In this document: positions 1 to 9,831 of the stretch, piece by piece
How the letters are laid out: every line of letters starts with the position of its first letter
Position numbering within the stretch: position 1 is the first letter of the stretch
Assembly (NCBI GenBank): GCA_020284085.1
Contig: JACEVL010000034.1
Span: 921,001 to 985,000, forward strand
DNA from: Aporrectodea caliginosa
Lineage: Eukaryota; Annelida; Clitellata; Crassiclitellata; Lumbricidae
Direction of reading: 5' to 3'
Length of the DNA stretch: 64,000 nt
Position numbers and translations under genes: made by a program
Notes under the pieces: model-generated
What the model saw: only the letters and a program-made list of their open reading frames with translations
Database searches by the model: none
What the model was told of the DNA's origin: nothing

Positions 1-1248
1 TTTCTCGACTTTCTTTAGCCTGAACCTCGGAGAATCAACGACGTTTTCCAGCTTCACACTGATGCTACAACCGGTTTTATCCGGGCTAATTAGATAAATC
101 AGACCTCCAAATGGCGTCGATAACTCAAGACATGTTTGGTCAAGCTTAATTTTCTTGCTCACTGCTGGCCATCTTCTCAATTCATCATTTTCCAGTTCGT
201 CTGTGTGACATCCAATCATCAGCTCCCAGTCCCGTTCTTCATTTCCAGAAATCACTTCCACCTTGAGGGTCTGACCAGCTGGCAAATAACAAGCAGTTGA
301 ATGGAAGTCTTCTCTGTCTGAATGGAATTCAAGGGTGTAATTCTTCAAGGGAGGTTCAGTCAAAAAATCACCCGGAAAGAAGTTGACACCAGGTGCCTTT
401 ATGTTTTGTGGTTGAAGTACATCATAGCACATAAGCCATAGATCCAAAATGGCTCGATCTCTTTTCTCGGTTATTGGTTTCTTTGCATTGGGAATATTCT
501 TTATATCTTGTTTACACCTTTCCCAAAAGGTTTGCACAGTGCAACTACACCGAAGCAATTCTCCCTTTGGTAAATACTTCAGTCTCCTCAGCACGTTTGC
601 CTTGTCTACTGCTTTGTGAAAGTTTGTCCCAACTTCCTCCAGAACTCTCAGCAGATGAGCATCCTCGGCTTTATTTTCTCCAACACAGAACCCGTCATCA
701 GGAGCAGAGATGTAATCTTCAGTGTAAAAAATGCCAGCTTCGCCTAGCAAGTCCAAATAGGATACGTCGGAAAGGGTTTTCCCTTCATTTAACTGTAGCC
801 AACCCCACGGGGTCAAGCAGTAAAACAAAGCTCCTCCATTACGAACATATTCAGTTATGTCCTTGAGCGGTATATTACTAGCACCACCTTCAAAAGCAAC
901 CATTTTGGGAGACATGAGCTCCAGCTCACTGACGTCGTCTTTCGCGCTGATAATGCTGTTTTCGTTTTCATATGTTCCTCTTGTCAGCCATTGCTTCAGA
1001 TTTCTGTGGAACGTTGTCATGGCATCTACAGTGGAATGGTCATTTTCCAAAAACTTGGAGGCATATCCATCATGTGCAATGGCGACGATTCGACCTTTTC
1101 CAAACTCTGCCGCAGCAACCAGCACATCTTCCTCGTTGCTTCCAGTTAGTATTGGTTCAGCATGCCTTCCATAAACGACAATTCTCCCTGGAACTCCTAT
1201 TTTAGGGAGGACATCGATGCCTTGCAGGATTTCTTTTCTCCACTCCAT
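1..1248 (-). CDS. TCAF-like (TRPM8 channel-associated factor) protein, copy 1, C-terminus cut by window edge
   Basis: I translated the minus strand from the ATG at 1248 down to base 1 and found 416 open codons with no stop or frameshift. The protein starts MEWRKEILQGIDVLPK and has the same N-terminal layout as the two complete copies downstream: 'GRIVVYGRHAEPILTG', 'AAAEFGKGRIVAIAHD', 'GGALFYCLTPWGWLQLNEG', 'KAPGVNFFPGDF', 'FHSTACYLPAGQTLKVEV' and 'STPFGGLIYLISPDK'. The window ends before the M60-like metallopeptidase motif would be reached, so catalytic status cannot be judged. Vertebrate TCAF1/2 bind the cold channel TRPM8 and alter its trafficking and gating. The role of invertebrate homologues is unknown. 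By eye it is clearly more diverged from copies 2 and 3 than they are from each other, so it is an older paralogue. Its upstream flank does not match theirs. No intron is visible. Confidence 0.9.
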   Translation of the reverse strand, partial: MEWRKEILQGIDVLPKIGVPGRIVVYGRHAEPILTGSNEEDVLVAAAEFGKGRIVAIAHDGYASKFLENDHSTVDAMTTFHRNLKQWLTRGTYENENSIISAKDDVSELELMSPKMVAFEGGASNIPLKDITEYVRNGGALFYCLTPWGWLQLNEGKTLSDVSYLDLLGEAGIFYTEDYISAPDDGFCVGENKAEDAHLLRVLEEVGTNFHKAVDKANVLRRLKYLPKGELLRCSCTVQTFWERCKQDIKNIPNAKKPITEKRDRAILDLWLMCYDVLQPQNIKAPGVNFFPGDFLTEPPLKNYTLEFHSDREDFHSTACYLPAGQTLKVEVISGNEERDWELMIGCHTDELENDELRRWPAVSKKIKLDQTCLELSTPFGGLIYLISPDKTGCSISVKLENVVDSPRFRLKKVEK

Positions 1249-2299
1249 GATTTGTGTGATTGATGACTTTGATCAAATGCTGAGAGCTTCCGTGGCGCCC
1301 AATTCCGTCTGTTTAATAAACGCAATAAACGATCTTGTGAGTGCATATTTTTAAAGAACAAATACAGATAGAGTATAAATTTAAAATCTTGAAGTCTACA
1401 TTTGTAATTGCTAAAATACTAAGTCAAAAACCACATGTTTGAAATCGCAGTGAAACTATTCGGCATATTGAAGCTTATATGTTACGAATTTTAAAAAACT
1501 AAAATTTCGTTTAACTGCGCCTGGTTCGCTTCAGACCGTATGATGAATATTTTCTGCCACGATGCTTTCAGATTTAGTCAGAAACAGCTTCATCTCCGAA
1601 TCAGATTAAATATAATTAAAATGAAATTAAATTGGGACGGGTTTAGGTGATTAAATATAATTAAAATCAATTTAAATGGTTATGCTCTCCGGGACGAACA
1701 GCAGAAGATCTCCATGGACTCGGGATCCATTCCCATTTCCGTCCCAAAGGTCGTCTCAGTCTTTCATTTGCATCGTACTGCGTTCATGTCAGTTTGAATC
1801 AATAAACAACGATTACTATTATAATCAAAACTTATAATGGATCTAAAATGAGCATTTCCGAACTAAATGAAATATTGCGTACTTGATTTGATATTTGGCC
1901 GATGAATAAGCTGGTGTACGTGATGTGGTGATGGGAGATTTTTTAGATTTAGGCTACATTAATTACATGTCCTCTTAGGCCAACCATAGGAAGAAATCAG
2001 CATGCATGCAGCCTATTTGTGATTTCTGTGGTACAACTGGGTCACATGTAGCCGACTAGATCAGCAAGAAAGATGCTTTACTCTAAACGACGAATATTGA
2101 TTTTATAGATCTAATTTATGCATCTGCAACTCTGGATCAATGAGCTACAAACTGAGTTATCCTGCATGATGTGGTAAGGGCAAAATCTGTAACTAAAACA
2201 TCAGCTAGAGACACGATGAACGTTTATATACGGTTTCCAACTGATATGAAGTTTTATCCCCTTTTATGCTGATAGCTTAGACTTAGAGCTATTGAAGAA
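1249..2299. other. Intergenic stretch, nothing recognised
   Basis: AT-rich sequence between copy 1 and the first SINE. It should contain the promoter of TCAF-like copy 1, but I see no convincing TATA box, repeat or coding frame. Confidence 0.5.
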
Positions 2300-2590
2300 G
2301 AAGCGCAGTCCCTTAAGCTAACCCTGGGGCAGCCATTGGTATGAGGTGTTAGCGACTTCATTTTCTTAGCCTCGGCAAATGAGGGCGGGTAACCAATCCT
2401 CTCCCTCACCGTCTCATCTTCCGGCCGACAGTGTCGGCTGTGACGTCAGCGTAGGCCTACTCATTATAGCTGAGTTGGTTAGAGGCGCTGGTGGAACAGA
2501 AATCTCGAACTAAATTTCTGCCCTGGCGGAGATTTGAACCCCCAGCCTCTCGATTGACAGTCCAGCACGCTAACCACTACACTATCGAGC
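2300..2590 (-). mobile_element. tRNA-derived SINE, family 1
   Basis: Read on the minus strand from 2590, the element opens with a tRNA-like head containing a box A-like 'TAGTGTAGTGGTTAGCG' and a box B-like 'GGTTCAAATCTCC'. An unrelated body follows, ending near 'CTTAAGGGAC'. The same body (with 'gcgacttcattttcttagcctcgg' on the plus strand) recurs near 11.29-11.54, 25.82-25.94, 49.08 and 49.31-49.48 kb, which makes it an interspersed family. It is not a working tRNA gene because the cloverleaf does not close. Confidence 0.75.
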
Positions 2591-3367
2591 ACTATCTAGC
2601 TATTGAACAGTACATTAATATGATAGACTTTTTAAAATGCTTATTATATTTCATCGTTTTCTTTTCAAGACATTATCCCTTAAACGTAACACAAAAATTG
2701 AAAAACTCGTCCTACCAGAAATCGAAAGCCTATCAACTGACCTATTTTGGTTCCTGTCGCTGAACTGGCTCTAGGTGTTTACTGCTCAGGCGAAGGAGAC
2801 TCCGCGATCGATAATTCTCTTTCTTATAATTCGGAAAACATTTCAAAAACCTCTGTCAATCTGTAAAACTTTAATTACTAATAATAGCCTACTGCTAAAT
2901 TCGCTGTTTCTAATCTCTCGAAAACCAATGTCGTAAGGACACAAGAGTGAAAGGACAGTTCAGAATAAAATTGATTAAACAGCGGAGAATATGCTATTTT
3001 TAGAGATTTGGAATTTTTCGTCATGGGAATTTCCTTATAATATTTTCGTCCACGTTTATCAATAGCCATAATAGGGGTCGTCGTTGTCGCCTTAATCATT
3101 ATAAGTAAGTAAATATAGCCTTTAGTACTCCATTAGCCACCGTCAGAGCCGTATATATTTCATATATACGGCTCTGGCCACCGCATAATGGGAGATGGAA
3201 ATAGATTGTAAAATAACACATAGAAGTAATAATAGTAATAACCATCGACCTATATAATTGAGCTGGCGCAACTGATAGTATGTTTTGTCCTGCATATGGG
3301 CTGAGAATGTAGGCTAGCACATTTGAAGCCCGTGTGAGAATAGCGTCATAGTCTCATCATGTCCTGA
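2591..3367. other. Intergenic stretch with one perfect hairpin
   Basis: No gene recognised. Small frames here show no family resemblance. The only clear structure is the hairpin at 3144-3176. Confidence 0.4.
3144..3176. repeat. Perfect hairpin, 14-bp stem, 5-nt loop
   Basis: The arm CAGAGCCGTATATA (3144-3157) is exactly inverted at 3163-3176 around the loop TTTCA. The hairpin is bracketed by near-identical direct repeats, GCCACCGT on the left and GCCACCGC on the right. It looks like a snap-back duplication or the remnant of a small fold-back insertion. Confidence 0.7.
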
Positions 3368-3551
3368 TGTCCTAGCAGGGACGTAACTAGCGTTGGGCTT
3401 GGGGGCTTAAGCCCCCCCCCAACGAAGCTGAAGCTCCCCCCTCCAATAAACTGCACAACTTAAGTATTATAGGCTCGGGCTACCGCATGCGCCATGTTCT
3501 AGGCTAAAAAGCCCCCAAACGAAAAGTCCTAGTTACGCCACTGTGTCCTAG
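3368..3551. mobile_element. hAT-type MITE (168 bp) with 8-bp target duplication
   Basis: The element occupies 3376-3543. It begins CAGGGACGTAACTAG and its right end reads, inverted, CAGTGGCGTAACTAG. It is flanked by perfect 8-bp duplications TGTCCTAG (3368-3375 and 3544-3551). CAGTGGCG-like ends with an 8-bp duplication are typical of non-autonomous hAT elements. The interior is G/C-tract-rich and non-coding. Confidence 0.88.
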
Positions 3552-3857
3552 TTGTCGAGGTCTTGACGTAACTCGTAACGAGCATTACCGACCTCTCAGG
3601 CCTTTTCTACCAATGAGCCAAAATTCTAATGTATGTATGAGCACTTGTCATAGCGCCCCTTCCAGATTTCTACTCAGAGGCGCTTCCAACTACAGCGCGG
3701 ACACTGAATCGGAGTTTCACGCCGAAGCGCATGAGCAATTGCGGGTGAAGGACTTGCCCAGGGTAACTACCTAGATGGGAAACGGTTCACATCGTGCAAG
3801 GGTTTTTTAAACATAATGTCTACATAAATCAAACCGATTATGAAAATTATGCTATTG

Positions 3858-4062
3858 GTTTGGATCATGGGCGTATGTAGGGGGTGGTTTTACGGGTTCA
3901 AACTCCGAAACAAGTTTCGAACAAAATTTTTATATGCTTTTACGTGCAAAATAAAAAAAACCTGGACTTTTGCGACGATTTTCAATGGAAACCCCACCCC
4001 ACCCCACGAAATCTTAAACCCTCCGAAATAAAAATATTTCTGGCTACGCCCATGGTTTGGAT
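3858..4062. mobile_element. hAT-type MITE (189 bp) with 8-bp target duplication
   Basis: The element occupies 3866-4054. Terminal inverted repeats start CATGGGCGTA on both ends. Perfect 8-bp duplications GTTTGGAT lie at 3858-3865 and 4055-4062. Small frames across it are artefacts. Confidence 0.87.
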
Positions 4063-4838
4063 GTTGAAGGGCGGCTAGAGCGGACTGAAATAGTGGGCTG
4101 AACAAGGAGACGAACGGCGACATTGGATTAAAGGCAGAGAACCGGAAGAAGAACAAGACATAAATCAAACCCAATGACTTATATAATATAGCGCCGTTAG
4201 AATAAGGCAGATGGCATCACTCGATGGTCGCTTAAATATCTTAATCAGCTCAGCATGAATTCTAAATCAATTACACGGGCATTCTCTTCGACCGTTTCCA
4301 GTGGAATATTTTTCGCAGACTTTTCCGTTTCACTCTTACACCCAAATATCCTCTCCTTTCGTGTTTTCCTTTGCTCCTTTCTGATCTCAACATTCGCACC
4401 AGCTTAGCAGTTTCTGTGCTTTTATCCTAAAACAAATATTCCTCCATCAGGCTCCATGGATGTCTTCCCATCCCCAACCGTTATTATCTCCGCTTGTTAT
4501 AGCGTTCAAATAACCTAACTTCGCGCTATATAGGCCTAAAGCAAACGAAGCAAACGAGAAATTCTTTTTTCATGTCTATGTTCTTTCCCCTTCTTGCCAT
4601 AAACCAGGTCTACATCCCACAGCCTCATAGCTGTGCATACCTAAAATATTTATTTGGCTTATCCCATACGCCAGCCCACTTGCCTGAAGTTTTCACGGAT
4701 CCGGTTCATGATTCCCGTAAGGCCCCCTTGGGTTTAGCTAATGCCTTCATTAGCTAAAGGACAGTTCAGGACAGTTTATTTATCCCTAAAAAGTACAATG
4801 AGCTTGCGCCTTGCATTCCTGCAGCTTTGTTAATTTAT
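4063..4838. other. Intergenic stretch, nothing recognised
   Basis: No coding frame with family resemblance and no clear repeat structure. Confidence 0.4.
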
Positions 4839-5060
4839 GTCTTCTGCAGGGCTTTTTTTAGTGTGCAGTTCTACACAAAAAGTGCAGTTCTAAATGCATT
4901 TGTGCAGCTGTAAAAATAATTTGTGTGCAGTTAAAATAGCTAAAAATTTTCTAGTCGTCATTGTCATTCCATTTGGAATTATTTACCATGGATTTTTGAA
5001 AAAGAGAGAAGAGTTTATGCAGTTCTAAAAAAATTCCTTAAAAGAAACCCTGGTCTTCTG
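4839..5060. mobile_element. hAT-type MITE (206 bp) with 8-bp target duplication
   Basis: The element occupies 4847-5052. The ends are CAGGGCTTTTTTTAG and, inverted from the right, CAGGGTTTCTTTTAAGG. Perfect 8-bp duplications GTCTTCTG lie at 4839-4846 and 5053-5060. The interior repeats the word 'gtgcagtt'. Confidence 0.85.
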
Positions 5061-5148
5061 TAATTTGTGTTCTTGTGAATTGTTTAATCGTCATAACATC
5101 TACAAGTACAGTGCAGTGCGTTTGTCAGGTGCTTCATTAAAGAATAAA

Positions 5149-5188
<40 letters not shown>

Positions 5189-6248
5189 TAATTTTCATCA
5201 CTTATAACTCAATTCAGTAGGCACGGTTTTAAGTGGTGGGCATTCAATTGTATTTGCACATCGAATTTAATTTTCTAGTCGAATCAATTATGACAGTTCC
5301 ATGATATACTTTCTTGGTCATCGCCTTTTCAACTTAAGAAACCTTCGCGTCGTCAATAACAATCAATCCAAGAGCTTTCAACACATCTGTTGCATGAACT
5401 AAGTTTATTGTTTTAGTTTAACTGGCAAATAAGAAACATCTAACAACGCTGAAGCGGCTGATCAATAATAAGACGTGACTATTTTAATTTAAATGGTTGT
5501 ACAAAAATCTCTGCCTCAACGTTCGTCTCAATTTACGTTCGAAACGCTACAAAACCATTCCAAAATCCATAAAGGATTTTTCTTCGCGTGCAATGTTTCT
5601 GTTTGAATACTTAAATAATTTTAGAAAATTTCATATAAACAACAGGCCATAAAAGGTCGTTTTCCATAAGCAGTCTTAAATGTAAAGGGTTGCGTTACAC
5701 TTGAGTCTTCAGATGTTTTCTTATTCAAGTAGCCTAATTAATTAGTGATCAATTGAGTCATCGGCAGTCGCCGGTCAGATTGGACACCAAGAGTTGCATT
5801 GCTGCAAATAAACAGATTTATGCTTCGTCAGATGCTGTAGTAGCCCACTCGATGTAGCCGCTCCCCATTGGGCATTTCGGACCTGGAATTAGCGTTGGAT
5901 AGAAAATTAATACGACAAATGACAATTTGAACGTGCAGCCGTTGGCCATCAGTTCAGAACAATGAATCAAGAACGTCGCGTAAAACAAATAATCGAAACA
6001 CCAATTGTTTTAGAAAATAAACCAAAAAACCAAAAGAACATTAACCGTTTCATTTGTTTGTCTACATTGTCAGCTGAATATTTAAAAATGACAATCACAA
6101 TATTATTCTTCCGCAATAATTATTTCTCTTCAACAATTGAGTTATTGCAAGTGATCCCGTTTAGCGTGTGTATCCATATCACAAGCCATAAATCTTTCGT
6201 TAAAAACAGAGTTCCGCAACCGTAAACGTCACGTGTAATAGGGCGACT
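5061..6248. other. Intergenic stretch with (ATT)n and the left edge of the TCAF segmental duplication
   Basis: A (TTA/ATT)n microsatellite sits at about 5150-5188. From about 5815 the sequence matches the 3' flank of TCAF-like copy 3 (from about 13562): shared words include 'agatttatgc', 'cattgggca'/'cttgggcaa', 'aattagc', and further on 'gtgtatccatat' and 'aaaacagagttcc'. This is the left boundary region of the duplicated unit. The rest is unrecognised. Confidence 0.6.
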
Positions 6249-8417
6249 TTACAACTCTGCCGCTGTACATCTTTTTCTGACGGTTCCCGGATACTTCCGG
6301 AGAACAGCATCAACTCGATCTGGAACGAATCTTGTTGCCTCATCATCCGGTAAGAAACCAACTGGAAAGGCAGTATGAAGATCAGCAACTGTATCAGCGG
6401 AAAGTGGAATGCTCCAGAAAATGGCCAATGGAGCCAGATTGAATCCAACAGTTTCTGAGAATACGGAAAACCATTTGTCTATTTTCTTCTGATCAACTTT
6501 TGGTTTATCTTTATCAGGCATCGTCTCATATCTGCGGAACACCTTTCTGTAGCTGTCCCACCCAAATTCGTGTGCAAGCTGTGCATAGACAAACACTGCA
6601 ACACCCGGAGAACTTTTCCACTTCTTAAAATCGGGTCCATCTTTCAAAAACTTTTCCGTGATTTTCAAGTGATCCAGAAGAAATTTATGCATCCAGGGCT
6701 TGAGGTGACAGATTTCTTCCATGGCACAGAGAGTGAAGATGTTCACAGTAACTTCGCCAGTGCCTTCAAAGGTCCATTCGTCTCGTTGCATGTTGTGTCC
6801 GATTTCATGAAACACGCCCCATCTACCCTCCTTCTGAAAAACGGAATAGTTGAAAATAAATTCGTCTCTCTTTGGGTCTGCAACATCCAAGTGCGTCACT
6901 ATAGGATAACCTGCATGCATGTAGCCTGCGTTTGGCTGTTCATCCGTCACAATCCACATTCGTCGGAACTTGGAGACATCTGTTCCTCGAAGATCGTGAT
7001 ACAAACGCACAACTGAATCCCAAGGCTTCATCACTGATGTCAATGCATCAAACTCCATTTCCCTCACACTTGACGCCGGCAAAGTGAATGCTAGAACTTC
7101 TCCTTCGATATCCGCCCAAAGTCCAGGAGAGTGGCGACTGTTTTCCCATGTCTCCTTGCCTTTCTCACCTTCCTTTAGCCTGAACCTCGGAGAATCAACG
7201 ACGTTTTCCAGCTTCACACTTATGCTCTGGCTGGGTTTGTCTGGGCTAATTAGATAAATCAGACCTCCAAATGCCGTCGATAGCTCAAGATTTTTCTGAA
7301 CAAGTCTGACTTTCTTGTTCACTTTTGGCCATCTCCTTAATTTGTCCAGTTTACTTAAGTCGTCATTATGACAGCCCACCATTATTTGCCAGTTTTTTTC
7401 ATTGTTTCCTGAAAGCACCTCCACTTTGAGAGTCTGGCCAGCTGGCAAATAACAGGCGGTCGAATGAAAGTCTTCTCTGTTTGCGTGGAATTCGAGGGTG
7501 TGACATTTCAAGGGAGGTTGGGTCGGAAAATCACCAGGAAACAAATCGACACCTGGTGCTTTTATGTTTGGTGGTTCAAGTAAGTTGAAGCAGAGCAGCC
7601 AAAGATCCAATATGGCTAATTCTCTTTTGTTGGTGACTTGCTTTTTTGGACTCGGAATCGTGTTCTTTTTCAACTCTTCCCTACACGTTTTCCACAGCTT
7701 TTCCATCAAGCCCTTCGACTGAAGAAACACGTTAGCTGGAGCATACTTCAACCTCGTCAACATGTTCGCCTGATCTATGGCCTTGTTTAAGTTTTTTCCT
7801 GATTCGTGTAGAACTCTCAGAAGATTGGCATCGCTGGCTTTGTTGTCTTTGACGGAGAATCCGGTATCATTCGCACAAATGTACTCATCAGTGTAGCAAA
7901 GACCGGCTTCGTTGAGCAAAGCAGTATAGGGCGCGTCGGAAAGAGTCTTTCCTTTGTTAAGTTGCAGCCATCCCCATGGTGTCTCGCAGTGAAGTAGTGC
8001 ACCTCCGGTGCGCACAAACTCAGTCAAGTCTGCCGGGTTGATCTTCACCTGTCCTCCGTGGTATAGGACTATCTTGACCGACTTCAACTTTTCCTTGTCC
8101 GCGCTGTTCTTTGCGTCTATGATGCTGTCGTTCTGTTTAAATGTGCCCCTCGTTAACCACTTCTTCAGGTTGTCTTGAAATTCTTTCAATGCACCTCCCG
8201 GTGTTTTATCGTCCTGGGCAAAGTTAGCTGCATACGAATTATGAGAAATGGTGACGATGCGGCCTTTGCCGAACTCTGCAGCAGCAACCAGGACATCTTC
8301 CGCATTGGTTCCAGTCAGAATTGGCTCGGCCTGTTTTCCAAAAACGACAATTCTTCCTGCGAGGCCTTGTTTTGGTAAGACCTTGATGCCTCTGAGGATG
8401 TTTTCTCTCCACTCCAT
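6249..8417 (-). CDS. TCAF-like M60-domain protein, copy 2
   Basis: A single 722-codon exon starting MEWRENILRG. Residues 1-240 hold the TCAF-type N-terminal module ('AAAEFGKGRIVTISHN' near 45-60, 'TPWGWLQLNKGKTLSDAPY' near 146-164). Residues about 290-450 are a beta-rich linker region ('FHSTACYLPAGQTLKVEV'). Residues about 450-640 form the M60-like (gluzincin) peptidase domain with an intact zinc motif HEIGH at 537-541 and downstream acidic residues in 'EGTGE' (551-555). The motif order agrees with vertebrate TCAF1/2, which are longer (about 900 aa). Known role in vertebrates: TRPM8 partner. Proteolytic activity here is inferred only from the intact motif. No signal peptide or membrane segment is evident, so it is likely cytosolic or membrane-associated. 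It lies between two paralogues in the same orientation and its flanks are duplicated around copy 3. The start is chosen because all three copies share MEWR at the same point. Confidence 0.93.
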   Translation of the reverse strand: MEWRENILRGIKVLPKQGLAGRIVVFGKQAEPILTGTNAEDVLVAAAEFGKGRIVTISHNSYAANFAQDDKTPGGALKEFQDNLKKWLTRGTFKQNDSIIDAKNSADKEKLKSVKIVLYHGGQVKINPADLTEFVRTGGALLHCETPWGWLQLNKGKTLSDAPYTALLNEAGLCYTDEYICANDTGFSVKDNKASDANLLRVLHESGKNLNKAIDQANMLTRLKYAPANVFLQSKGLMEKLWKTCREELKKNTIPSPKKQVTNKRELAILDLWLLCFNLLEPPNIKAPGVDLFPGDFPTQPPLKCHTLEFHANREDFHSTACYLPAGQTLKVEVLSGNNEKNWQIMVGCHNDDLSKLDKLRRWPKVNKKVRLVQKNLELSTAFGGLIYLISPDKPSQSISVKLENVVDSPRFRLKEGEKGKETWENSRHSPGLWADIEGEVLAFTLPASSVREMEFDALTSVMKPWDSVVRLYHDLRGTDVSKFRRMWIVTDEQPNAGYMHAGYPIVTHLDVADPKRDEFIFNYSVFQKEGRWGVFHEIGHNMQRDEWTFEGTGEVTVNIFTLCAMEEICHLKPWMHKFLLDHLKITEKFLKDGPDFKKWKSSPGVAVFVYAQLAHEFGWDSYRKVFRRYETMPDKDKPKVDQKKIDKWFSVFSETVGFNLAPLAIFWSIPLSADTVADLHTAFPVGFLPDDEATRFVPDRVDAVLRKYPGTVRKRCTAAEL

Positions 8418-9181
8418 CGGATCTGTATTGTTATCCTATTCAGACAAAATCCCTCCTATTTTTAAATGCATTCATTTATATCTATAGAATATTACTACTG
8501 CAGTGGCGCTTTAGAAATTGGAGTTCACGATTACGATTACTCTAGATGGTAGGCTTTTGAACTCTGCGTCCTAATCAGTCGAAAAGTAGTTTTCAGAAGA
8601 CGTATCAAATCAAAATTTCAAGGTTCAAGTAATAAATATTTATAAGACAATGTAGTTTGCAGTTAGCAAAGTTTTCCATCATAGGCATGTGAGATATGTT
8701 GCTTGATGCCAATTTTCTGACTCAAACACTGAAACTTAAGACCTTAAACTTAGTGATATCATCCTAACGGCAGATAATTTCTTAAGAAAGAATTTATCTG
8801 AAATCTTCGCATACTGCACATCAGACGCTGAGAAGATTGGAAGCTGAATATGACACTGGGATCAAGTTGAGTACAAGCTGCAAAGTCTGCATGAAGTTAG
8901 CTTATGCCAGACCCAACGGCGTCCAGAGGTGATGGTGGCAAAACTACGACAACAACGACGACGACGGCGATGATGATATAGGATTATGATAACGACGAGG
9001 GAGAGGAGCAGGAGCAGGAGGAGAAAGAAGAGGAGCAGGAGGAGGAAGAAGCGTAGGAATGGATGATTATAATTAGGATTATGAGGTTTCCTGATCCTAT
9101 TGATGAAGATCAGGAAGAATAGGAGCAGAATAAGGAGAAGGAGAGGACAACTATGATGGCAAGGAAGATTAGATGAGCTGC
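8418..9181. other. 5' flank of TCAF-like copy 2 and GA-rich microsatellite
   Basis: The sequence matches 16164-17590 upstream of copy 3, apart from two insertions there, so the promoter was duplicated with the gene. About 8935-9180 is an imperfect purine tract (acgacgacg, then aggagcaggagg). Confidence 0.65.
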
Positions 9182-9831
9182 AGATGAACGTTCACCCCCA
9201 CCTCACCGCGGTGGGGGGTGAACGGCTAAGTAGGGGAATGCCCGGTGAGGCTATGCCATCAGTGGTGAAAGCCCAGTGGTGAAAGCCCTGGGCAGAAGGA
9301 CCACCTTGGGCGTCTCGCGAGGTGGACAGGCTCACCGGGAACCCCGAAAATAGCTGGCCAACGCAGGAGGCAGGTGCTGGAAGGACACCTGAAGGCGCAA
9401 GAGGTCATATAAAGTGACCCACCGGCTTCCTTACCCTGCCAGAAGAGGAGTGGTCACCGTCTGGTAAAGCGACCAAGAAACCTCAACATGACTATGAAAT
9501 GAGGTGACTAGAAGAGAGCTGGGACAGACGGATACAATTGTCGATAGAATAAGGAAGAAAAGGCTAAAGTGGCTGGGACATGTGATGAGAATGGGCAATG
9601 ACAGATTACCATCGATGGCTTTACACGGATATGTGGAGGGAACAAGGAGTAGAGGAAGACAACAAAAGACATGGATGGATAATATACGAGAGGATCTGGA
9701 GAGAATGAAGATGAACATTGCAGAAGCAAAGGAACAAATCAAGGATAGAGAATTCTGGAGACGACAAGTTGAGGACTCATCGTTGGCCTTGGCCTGACGG
9801 AGGAGAAACAAAGAAGAAGAAGAGATGAACG
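9182..9831 (+). mobile_element. 5'-truncated LINE fragment (RT C-terminus) with 9-bp target duplication
   Basis: The insertion 9191-9822 lies between two copies of AGATGAACG (9182-9190 and 9823-9831). The duplicate segment at about 17.6 kb lacks it, which confirms a clean empty site. From about 9504 the plus strand encodes 'RIRKKRLKWLGHVMRMGNDR' and then 'RSRGRQQKTWMDNIREDL', the characteristic C-terminus of RTE/CR1/jockey-like LINE ORF2 proteins. It ends in an (AAG)n tail. The 5' end carries a strong inverted repeat (GTTCACCCCCACC with GGTGGGGGGTGAAC). Endonuclease and the RT core are missing, so it cannot move by itself. Confidence 0.85.

Noticed and set aside
2520..2590. Antisense tRNA gene
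   Set aside because: Box A and B are present but the acceptor and anticodon stems do not pair, and several similar copies with a shared body show it is a SINE.
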